A stretch of 64,000 bases of DNA, taken from NCBI RefSeq assembly GCF_026151205.1, contig NC_087075.1:11702303-11766302 (forward strand), given 5' to 3'. The position numbers and the translations under genes were made by a program. Below, one piece after another: positions 24,901 to 36,900 of the stretch. The stretch is from Bolinopsis microptera. Its lineage: Eukaryota; Ctenophora; Tentaculata; Lobata; Bolinopsidae. A model generated the notes under the pieces. The model did not search any database and had not been told where the DNA came from. It saw only the letters and a list, made by a program, of their open reading frames with translations. Position 1 is the first letter of the stretch; each line of letters begins with the position of its first letter.

Positions 24901-27900
24901 AATGTAAATTGTTATGTTTATTGTTAACAGATATTTCGTTGATAAAAACGGTAGTGTAATTAGAACATAATTTCCTCTTCAAGTTTATTGTTCCTGAAAG
25001 GCGACTTTTTGAAAATTTGTAACGGGCACCATAACCAAGATAGTGATTAGTGAAGGCATTTAAATTATATTCTTTGTCTCTTAGGTTTAATCTGTATGTT
25101 GTTAAGAAAGTTTTATTAACGTCTTGTATTATACATACTATAAAGTAGTGGAATGTATAAATATAATTACTGGGTCTGTGAACCTAGAATTTTAATCCAA
25201 TCTTTAAATTTTTTTAGAAATATTTATGATGACGTGTGATGATTTTGGTGTCATAATTATTTGATTTAATTTTATTTGATCTCTTTTGCTCAGAAATATG
25301 CAGCAGACAAGGGGTGGGTAATATTTGCGGTTCAATTCAGCAGCGAGTGTTTCACCGCTGCAGACGCGGCAGACACATACCAGAAATACGGGGCTTCCAC
25401 CGAATGTAATTCTAACGGGAGGGGCGGAGATTGGGCCCAGAATGTTTATCGTATCTCTTGTAAATCAGGTGACATATTAAATCGACCATAGTCAACATGG
25501 TGATGTCATAAGGTTTGATACTAGACAACTACTAGTTTATAGATCTGTGGATTGTGGTGGGGTGTAATAAACCAATAAGCTTCCACTATAATTGATCAAT
25601 TAAACCCCAGAATCACTGTAACGCGTAAAAATAAACCTAACCTCCCCACCAGAATCCACATCTATCATAATTATGATGAATATCCGAACTTGCACAAAGC
25701 ACACCATAATATATAATAGACATTTCAAAAACTTGCTGAAAATCACACATTTCGGACAGGTAATAAAAAGTCCCATTTTCCATACTATACTTTCAAATTC
25801 CTTATTCCATCCTCAGAAAAAGAGATAAAAGTGCTCCCGCCAACAGTGATAACAATATTGGCTATAATTAGCGCTGGTTTCCTCTGCTTTGTAGGATATC
25901 GTATCTACCGGCGGTCACAACATACACTGCTCCCTACAAGCACACCCCATTTGAGGAGCAGTGTTGTGATGAGTAACGAACAGCACGCCACGCCCGACTC
26001 ATCAATAAACCCACCAACCACCACACGTGTAACTACACACGTGACCACCACGCGTGTAACTACACACGTGACCACCACACGTGTAACTACACACGTGACC
26101 ACAACGCACGTGACCACACTTGTCACCGCATACGTGATGGACTCACCGCCCTCATACGATGACATTACTAAAAGTATTTGCGGTAAATATAGGGTTCCTA
26201 GCTACGAAGAGACAATAGCTAACAGTAACAGTGTTACTCGAAACGAATGAGGTGGATTTTAAAACAATTTTTGTTATTTTTCAAAACTTTTAGTCTCGGA
26301 CTTAATACCTATTTGCACCATTCCATTCAACACCAGCAACATAAAAATATAACAAGAACAACTCAAACCTCGAGAAGAAGAGTCTCGCCGGAGAGAGTGG
26401 TCCCCTGGTGAACTAGATAAGAAGTGCGCGGTAGCTGGGACCGCAGCGGTTTCAGGGTCAGCTGGTTCTTGGTTAGGTGCGGTAAATGTTCCTTGATTAG
26501 TCGTAAACGAGGGTTGAACTTTAGGCCGATGTGAGTTTTACCTGGGAAGAAAATTGTGCTGTCATAATATGTTTTTGTGCTAATTTATCATTTATTTTTG
26601 AATAAACAGTAGCAAACTTTTTTGCGAGATTTTACAATTTGAACTGTTAAAAAAATAGATTATCTACTAATTTCGTTCATTGCATGTGTATTTTTTATGA
26701 TGTTATGAAGTAAATATTATCGTAATGATCGTTAAATTAGAACCAAGAATGTTATTATTATTATGTTAAATTAAATGTTATAATTATGTCAAAATCACTA
26801 CCTTCCAATCTGGAGATTAACTTCATGATAGTTTTAGTTTCCACCTCCAGGGCCACCATGAACCCCACTATGTTCTTTATACACCCATACAATAGCTCGT
26901 CTTCATCCGTCTCTATTCGCTGTCTTCCTCGTTTGGAGTGCTTCGTGTATCTGAAATTTGGCTTTTTAAATCATAGTATTCAAAAATTATTATATAATTT
27001 ATATGTGACCGGTAACCGTAAAACCAAATCCAATATATAGGCTTGCCGTATGAACCGTGGAGCAGAAATGACTGAAATTTTTACTACGAACACTTTTATG
27101 TGCAAGTAATCGATGTACTATTATCATGATCATAATCATAATAACACGAAAGATTTGTTTTAATTCTAAGTAAAATACTCGAATAGATCCTAACCTGTCT
27201 TGCATTTCGTGAGGATATCGGTTCATGCCGAGTATTTCCCGTTCCGTGTGTACAGCATCGTAAAACATGCCCTCCCACGTGTCCTCCTTCTCCCACACAC
27301 TCGACCTGGTATACCACGACATCACAACAAAGTGACGTCATCAAATAGTGATGTCATCAAATTCAAATGGTTAATAATTGAAACAAACAATCACAAACAA
27401 TTAGTACAACCTAAAAATAATTCTGCTTACCGAACTTTGCCCAAAATTTCTTCGTACAGATACTTCCGATGTATGTCAGTATCAGGCGGCATGGTGCCAG
27501 ATGCCAGCAGAGATGTTGCTAAGTTCATTATTGAACTCGACTCTTCTGTCGGGGGTGATCCTGACTCGGGTGTTCCTGTTCATTATTTAAAGTTAATATA
27601 ATTAACTTAATAAACTTAATAAATATATATTTTCAAGGTTAAGTGGTCGCGTCAAATTTTGTGTCGGGAATCTTCATTGTTCATGTCAGATATAGTAGCA
27701 AACTATTTTACAGATGAGGCAAGAAGATATCATTATAACGTAGAATTATCTAATTATCTAATTATCTAATTGTGCACTCAATTAACGTCTAAAGAAAATA
27801 ACCAGGAGGGTTGGGACTCCGTTGAAGAGTAGTTTGCTTATCAGTACTGGGATATTGGAACTGAGTGGCCTCTGTCTCCGTGTCCGGTGTAGGAGGACAC

Positions 27901-30900
27901 ACTGAGGGCGTCAGGGTAGGTTGGGGAGTGGTGAGGGTTGCTGGAGAGGGTGGGGACCAGTCTGGGTCACGCGGTGAGCCTAGCTTCTGAACAAAGGGAG
28001 ATTTTAGATGAGAGAAAAAAGAAATAGTTCATACTTTCTCTCTAATTTAAGATCTAGGTTTCTAACTCGACTGTATAGTAGGTTGCTAGGAGTATGAGTA
28101 ATACTAAAATATTACTTTTTTAGTATTATTGATAGTCTGAGAAATCTACAGTTGAGTCGACTTAGAAACCTAAATATATATCCAAATTATGTATGTAAGA
28201 TCAGATTTCTAAAGACTAGAATCATTCCAAGGGTTATGATCTAGTAAAGGCTCTGGAGGAAGGACCCTGTTTTGGTTACCTCTGAGGAAGTAGAGGCTGC
28301 AGCCTGTGAGGACACAGGCCGGTTGTTGAGATCTTCACACCCGTTTAGTATCTGCTTTATCTCGTTCACTGCTGGTGACTCTGTAGTTGGAGTTGATGTG
28401 GTTACTAGTGGTTACTAATGGTTACTAGTGGTTAACAATACTTTGTACTGGTTACCAGTGGCACAACAGAACTCTCTAAATTTCTATTTAACAATGTTAA
28501 CTTCTCTTAGTACCTGAGGTGCTTGAAACTGACGATGTTTTCTTTTTCTTCTGGTCGGTTGTCTTGTTTATTTCAACTGAAGCGAGTTATATGTCAGACG
28601 GCTCATTTATTATTATAAACTATATCAAAGTTCAAAATATCTGAAAACAGCGATCCTAAGAACTTTATTGGTAGCTGTCTCAAAACATAAGAAGGTCCTC
28701 AAAAGATAAAACTAAATTTTCTCAAAAAATAACTTCCTGACGGCTCAACACTTTCAAAATCAACAATTTGCCATTTCAACAAAATTCCAGTATATAATAA
28801 TTAAATTAAGTGATGGTGAAGTGATTAGACAACAGATAATTATAAATTAGAGGAAAATTATGATTATTTACTATAACATCTAATAATTATTTACCATACA
28901 TGATCTTATAAAAACTAGAAAATGCTTGCTCACCATAAGCGCCCATATGGCGGGTGTAAGCCACCTCAAGAAGGGTAAAGATAGAGCCTATTCCAGAAGT
29001 GTTAGCTCCATCTCCCACCTGATCTATACCCTTTACTGCGTGTTTTAACAGCGATGCCAAACCTTTGAACACATCCGGTGATATTTGCTGCAATGAAACA
29101 TTAGTTAAATACTCAATCAATAAAACACTCAATTAACTTCGTTGTAAAAATAATAAATCATAATTATTTAAAATGAAATTTCCTTGGTTTTACAGTGATT
29201 TGTAAACGAGTGATAAAGAATCAGCTATCAGAGTAACCATTTAACCGTATTTATGTTTACCTCGTGCTGTATGACGTCACGATGTTGTCTCTTAGTAGTC
29301 GTACCACTGAGTATCCTATTAGCTACCAACAACCTAATAATATCATTGGTCACTGTAATCACCCAATCAGCGAGTTTGTTAATAATTAATTATAAGATAT
29401 GAATTTATTCATAATTAGAGAATTAGTGTGTTTACACGTGATTACGGTAATTAGCTAATTAATTAATTACCTGATGTTCTCGTCCTGCATGACAGTTGCT
29501 AAACGTTTGTTCTGGTACCAGGGTATACCCACACCATCCAACACATTGTTCACTATCTTACTACAGGATAATAACAATTAGATATTATGAATCAAATAAT
29601 TAAATTTAATTGTAATTAAGTACATGATTAATAAGTTTTTAGACGATTTACTAGGTTGGAATCATTAGTAATGACTACCCACCCTAATCAATAATGTAAA
29701 ACTCATTTGACACAATAATTACAGATACCTCAAGATCTGCACGACAAAGCAGCAGTAATGGAGCGGTAATTGAGCGGTAATTGAGTGGTAATTGAGTTGG
29801 TACCTGATGAAAGCAATGTCTTCAGAGGAGCTGCGAGGAGCAGTGTTGGTCATCTCCCCATTAGACCTGGTCCTGGTCTCACCAAGAAGTCTCCTCTGGA
29901 GAATGGGGCTGGAGGTGTTGCTGGTGGCGGGGGAAGTGTAGCCTGGGGAGGGGACAAGTTAAAGGGATTTACAGATTTTAATCCTAATCTAGAATGTTTG
30001 GATCAGAAAACTTAGAAGACCACACCTTTTCATGAGTTCAAATTCCGAAATTTGGCCTGTACATAATAATCAGCCGCACACTCTGTGTGATTTAATGAAC
30101 CTACCAGAGGAATGAGCAGATCTAGGTTTAGTGAGCCGGGAGTTGTCGGTATCGTCTCCTAGGTCTATCGATAGGAGGGAGTATCCTCTGGCAAACCCAA
30201 ACCTGTCCTGGTAAATATTGTTTGTTAATTATTTTACATCAGGTAGTATATTAGTAATATATTTCTGGCTTCACGTTACATTTTGGGTTCACAGTTGTAA
30301 ATAAGATTTTCGCATGTCTGCCAATTTTAGTATTTCTGGGGGAATTGATATTTCCTCTTCTGAGACTTTGGAATCATGGATCGTTTTGGACCAAGTCAGA
30401 TAGATATCTTATCTGGTTCTTATGGGTTATAATAAACTATATAACCACAATTAAAAAACGAGGAATGTCACTCTCTAAAGTTTAGAGTTTAGAGTCTAAA
30501 CTTTAAAATCATGCACAATACAAAATATAATAGAACTTTGTAAATGATCAATATACTTTAAATTGACTGGAAAACAACAAATAGCAAAGTGGTAGCTGAA
30601 GTAAATAGGATATGTTTTATAACACGAACGATAAATTACATGCGATTTCAGACTGCATCTAAAGAAATTGTGTGGCTGAAAAAGTAATCTTGTCAGCTGG
30701 CAGTCAGCTCAAAGGTTAAGCAACTGAATAGTTCCAAAACGTTTTGAGGGGACTATTAAAATTAAATCAGTAGCAGAAACTATGCTTCACTTGACGTTTA
30801 GCTAAAAGAAGTATCGTCGGTGTAGGTGGTTTCCAATTTGGTCTGGTCCAATAAGCGTGAGTGTTTGGGAGTGATAGTCGAGATGTTTCGTTTATCGATC

Positions 30901-33900
30901 TCTTGAGTCGGTCGATCATGATAGATTACTAGTGAAGAAATGAGAGTCTCCACTATTTCGTCTCTCATTTCGTCCCCAGTAATCTATCATGATAGTCGAG
31001 AGTGTTAGATCAGTGAAAGAGTATTCTGCACCACAAACAAACACGCACGTGCACAAACACGCGCGTGCACAAACACGCACGTGCACACTAAAAACATAGC
31101 GCACTACACATGATCCGTACTGGAACTCGAAGACGCTCGAAGCCTCGCTGGTCCTGCGGCTGCTGGTCTCTGACCGGAGTGCTGCAGAAGGGGGTCTGAT
31201 TGATAGAGCGTTGATAGCCGGTTCCATAGAGCATTCCGCGGTGCAGGGTAGACTTTGGGTCGATCCAGACGGGGACCATTGTTCAGTTAGTATGGCTAAG
31301 TTTTTTTTAATGAGAGGTAGGGATTTTTGTGCGACTGTCTTTTGCGTTTTGGCGGCTTCTTCGAGGCTGATTGCTCTAAGAGTCAAGAGAAATTAGGTAT
31401 AAATTTTGAACAGATTGGAAATGAAACTGCACATTTGAGGATACCATAGCGAGCTGCCATTCGCGTCACTGTTCGTCTGTTGACAAGCTATTAATATACT
31501 GACAGAGGTTAAAGCTCATGTCAGAAGCTGTGCATAGAAGAAACGGATAAATTAATATAAACGTGTTCAAAGCATGATTAGTTGAAATCAATCGGATTCC
31601 AAAACGGCAATCAAATATCCTGGCCTAAAAAAACGTTCATATCGTAGACTCAATTATGGATTGTCTGGAATTAAATCAACCCAAGCTCCAACAGAAATAT
31701 AAAATGCATTAATACCGTACCTATACGGGTTGAAATCATCTACCAGCGGATTGCACGGAGTGATGTGGAAGGAGGTGTCCGTGGGTTCTAGGGCAATGTC
31801 ACTGATGTGGGACGTGTCCACTGTTACTCCGGGTTGGACTGCTAATCGGGCTATCTCCATCAGAGTCTTACCTGGGTGATGTGGTTGGGATATTGAATCT
31901 AGGGGGAATTATGTACGGAGGATTAACGGAGGATTGTTTTTTACACTTAAAAAAAGTAACTATAAGATTTATCTTAATTATTCAAGAACTTTCAAACGTC
32001 ATAAAATTAGTATAAGTCTCAAAAGATCCGTCCGAACACAAGCTCTCTAACTTTACCCTGAATGTTAACAGACTTGGCAGTCTCTGGCTCTCCTACCACA
32101 CCACTTCCTGGATCACTCTCCGCAATTGAGGAGGTACTCCGTGATTTGGTGCCCGTGTGGGGAAGCATCTCAATACCTAGTGTGTTACCTGCCGGACAGA
32201 TGCTGTGTTCTATAAACTCTACCTGTGGGTTGTTAGCTTGTTATTGTGGGGAAGCATCTCAATACCTAGTGTGTTACCTGCCGGACAGATGCTGTGTTCT
32301 ATAAACTCTACCTGTGGGTTGTTAGCTTGTTATTGTGGGGAAGCATCTCAATACCTAGTGTGTTACCTGCCGGACAGATGCTGTGTTCTATAAACTGTAC
32401 CTGTGGGTTGTTAGCTTGTTATTGTGGGGGAGCATCTCAATACCTAGTGTGTTACCTGCCGGACAGATGCTGTGTTCTATAAACTCTACCTGTGGGTTGT
32501 TAGCTTGTTATTGTGGGGAAGCATTTCAATACCTAGTGTGTTACCTGCCGGACAGATGCTGTGTTCTATAAACTCTACCTGTGGGTTGTTAGCTTGTTAT
32601 TGTGGGGGAGCATCTCAATACCTAGTGTGTTACCTGCCGGACAGATGCTGTGTTCTATAAACTCTACCTGTGGGTTGTTAGCTTGTTATTGTGGGGGAGC
32701 ATCTCAATACCTAGTGTGTTACCTGCCGGACAGATGCTGTGTTCTATAAACTCTACCTGTGGGTTGTTAGCTTGTTATTGTGGGGAAGCATCTCAATACC
32801 TAGTGTGTTACCTGCCGGACAGATGCTGTGTTCTATAAACTCTACCTGTGGGTTGTTAGCTTGTTATTGTGGGGAAGCATCTCAATACCTAGTGTGTTAC
32901 CTGCCGGACAGATGCTGTGTTCTATAAACTCTACCTGTGGGTTGTTAGCTTGTTATTGTGGGGAAGCATCTCAATACCTAGTGTGTTACCTGCCGGACAG
33001 ATGCTGTGTTCTATAAACTCTACCTGTGGGTTGTTAGCTTGTTATTGTGGGGAAGCATCTCAATACCTAGTGTGTTACCTGCCGGACAGATGCTGTGTTC
33101 TATAAACTCTACCTGTGGGTTGTTAGCTTGTTATTGTGGGGAAGCATTTCAATACCTAGTGTGTTACCTGCCGGACAGATGCTGTGTTCTATAAACTCTA
33201 CCTGTGAGTTGTTAGCTTGTTATTGTGGGGAAGCATTTCAATACCTAGTGTGTTACCTGCCGGACAGATGCTGTGTTCTATAAACTCTACCTGTGGGTTG
33301 TTAGCTTGTTATTGTGGGGAAGCATCTCAATACCTAGTGTGTTACCTGCCGGACAGATGCTGTGTTCTATAAACTCTACCTGTGGGTTGTTAGCTTGTTA
33401 TTGTGGGGGAGCATCTCAATACCTAGTGTGTTACCTGCCGGACAGATGCTGTGTTCTATAAACTCTACCTGTGAGTTGTTAGCTTGTTGTTAAATAATGT
33501 TAGCTTGTTATTGTTAACCAATATAACAGTGTAACAATGCTAAATATGTACGAGTCGTCTCGATGAGATGATAAATCAGCATTTATACGAGTAAGCATTT
33601 TAGCTTTTAAGACAGACCTGATCACTAAACCATATCAGCTTGTCTCCGATCAGTGTTTGATCGGAATTCCCGGATACTATTCTATGTACGACTGTGTTGA
33701 GGGGGCAAACTTCACTTTCACCAAACGCTTGAAGACACTGCAAAAAGGTGAAACATTAATAAAGGAACGAAATGGGAAAACTGATAAAGGCACTTTCAAC
33801 ACGAATCTGCATGCAATGAGTCCAATATTCTCATTACAAATAATCTTAAAATTTGCCACTTGATTATCAGATAGAATAGTGAATGTCTACTCACGCTAGT

Positions 33901-36900
33901 CTCTGACAGTCTCTGAAGGAACAAGGAGGGTTTTCCGGTGGAGCAATTTCGGAGGAAAGCGTTCCTCTGTAGGTATGTGATGGGACGTGGGAACAGTTTC
34001 ACTATCTCAGATGATGCTTAAACTTGCCTGTGGGTGGTATGGCTTGTTATTTAGGCTGTACAAATTGTTTGATGTGATTTTCCATGATATTTTTGTCTCC
34101 AAAGCTAGAACAAAATATTTTAGCTGTTAGCGGTTAAACACATAATTCAGGACTGGAGTTATAAAGTTTAACAAAATACAGTAAGCACGAACTATCAACA
34201 GTTTAATCATTGATAAATCCATCGGCCTAAATCTGACCTAGAACATTGGCAGACATGAAGAACTTTATCATAGCCACTCTGATCTCAACATCAATCGTAT
34301 TGAGGTCACGTGATCCTCCAGGTAAACATTCCCTGGGGTTTCTCCGAGAGTACAATAGTTGCAAACACTGAAATTTGGTTTGTTAAATAAGGGATCATGT
34401 TCTAAATTGAACGGATAACTCGTTTAGTCGAATTTACACAGTCTAACATTCTGTTGTACGCAAAGTTGTTTCTGTTTTGATGAACGACCTGTGTCTGCTG
34501 ATTAGCTCATTACTCCAAACGTACACCAATGTGATGTTTGAGAAATTGGTAAAATAGTACAGGGAAATCCGTCTGAAAAAATCGATCTGCTGACACACGA
34601 AGCTTACAAAGGATTTTTGACGTTTTTGAGTCCTAATAGGTGCCCTCTATGGCTGACCAACTTTTCCAAACTTTTCCACGTGGCTTAAGGCCACTTTTTG
34701 CCACTTTACCACTTTTTACCACCTTTCTTGTTTGTCGAATATCTTTAGTTGTGAACATCGTAAAAGGTTGCGAATCAATCGAGTGTGTTCATATTATCAG
34801 GAAGAAAAACTTTTGTTCTAACAATTTTTACGTCAGATAATAAGTTAATTGGATAATTCTCAATTAACCAATTAGCAAAATTCTAAAAAATTTTTATTGG
34901 CTAAAAATGATCGGAATAGCTTAAAACACGGAGAAAAGTAGTTTTTAGAAAAAATTTGAAAATTTTTCACTTACATTTTTTTTTCGAGACTTCGAAAAAT
35001 TTCGAAAATTCAAAATATTTTTTTCCGCCAAAAGTGATCAAATTGCATGAAACGCGGAGAAAAATGATTTTCAAAAAAAACTTAGTCAATTTTTCGTTTC
35101 AAGAATACTTAAATCACCAATATTTGTAGTTGGAGTTTAGTAAATCTCGGCAGATTTTAGTAATAATCAGGAATTACTAACTCTAAGTGGAAAGGTCTGA
35201 AACCTTAATACATATCGAGCTTAATACATATCGAGCTATATTCAATCACAATACGACACAGTACGTGTATATTATATGGCTCTTAATGAGGTTTATGAAA
35301 CGCTTTATACCGTGAGAAACCCGGTATAGAGAGATTTTACAGTTTATCACGAAAACGTCTACTTGGTCTCATGGCCCATTTACAGTTCGAAGAAGGGCAA
35401 GAACAGATCAGGGAAACTGAGGAACAGCCAGGTCCAGGAAGCAAGTGTAAATACACCTTCCAACGTCTACTGTAACTGTTTTGTATTGTACTGCATACCG
35501 CTTCATTTGCGGGATACCTCAAATCACCCCCATATGTCAGGGTCGGCTAAAAGTAAAATCAACAAGGGTAACATACGGGAAAGGGTAAGATTTAGATACG
35601 AGTACAGTGTCGGGCAAGGGGTAGTAAAGAACCGGTAATAATTAATTCAGTGAAATGTTCCACGAGAGTCAGGATATTTTGGAAATTGCTAATAGAGACA
35701 GATCCTGATCAGGAAGGATTGTTAATGTTATTGAGGATGTTGATTTGAAATCCGGACGTCCGCGTCGTGAAGTAAAAATACAGGTTCTTCCCGCAGGATA
35801 TTCGGGGCCCATGATGATCAGCTCGGGATTAATGTGGGACAGATCGAAGACTGACAACTGAACCCAATTGAACCTAGTTCCCACTAACCAATCAGCTTAA
35901 TTGGTTAGGGTTAAGGTTAGGGTTAGGGTTAGGGTTAGAGTTAGGGTTAATCTAAATGTCTAAATTGGGTTCAGTTGTCCGGTAGCCCGCTCTTGCGAGT
36001 TGACATTCTAAGCTTTTTGGTCTTTTCTTGCCTTCTTTGAGCTGTCAAAGAGCCATGAGACCAAGTAGACATTTTCGTGATAAAATGTAAAACCTCTCCA
36101 TATCGGGCCTCTCACGGGAGAAACGAGAAGTGTACGGTATAGAATATTTCATATACCTCATTAAGGGCCATAATATAATATACACGTGTTGCATTGTGTC
36201 GTATTGTGATTGAATATAGCTCGATATGTATTACTACTTAGTTTACATCACCCACCAAATGCAATATGAACAACTCGGTTTGATTGTTGAGGAAAAGAAG
36301 AGGTCTGGTAATACAGGTAGGCCGGTTTAGATTAGCACAATTGACGGTACAGAGAGGTTTCATTTATTACAAATCTTAACCCCACTGATTCATCATTGAA
36401 ATCAATAAAATGACAGTACAGCAGGCTATCGTTTCTATCTTGACTGTGCCATTGGTGCAGTTTCTGTGAAAATCGATAAGGCTGTATTGTAATTAGTTAT
36501 GAAACTCTTATATCGCGATCGTATGGTTAAACTTAACGTTTTTCAGTTTCAGACCTTTCCACTTAGAGTTAGTAATTCCTGATTATTACTAAAATCTGCC
36601 GAGATTTACTAAACTCCAACTACAAATATTGGTGATTTAAGTATTCTTGAAACGAAAAATTGACTAAGTTTTTTTTGAAAATCATTTTTCTCCGCGTTTC
36701 ATGCAATTTGATCACTTTTGGCGGAAAAAAATATTTTGAATTTTCGAAATTTTTCGAAGTCTCGAAAAAAAAATGTAAGTGAAAAATTTTCAAATTTTTT
36801 CTAAAAACTACTTTTCTCCGTGTTTTAAGCTATTCCGATCATTTTTAGCCAATAAAAATTTTTTAGAATTTTGCTAATTGGTTAATTGAGAATTATCCAA

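Noticed and set aside
32062-33461. Fifteen overlapping plus-strand frames of 62 codons ending RCCVL
   Set aside because: They are antisense shadows of the 89-bp unit. The meaningful signal is the minus-strand microexon with splice sites.
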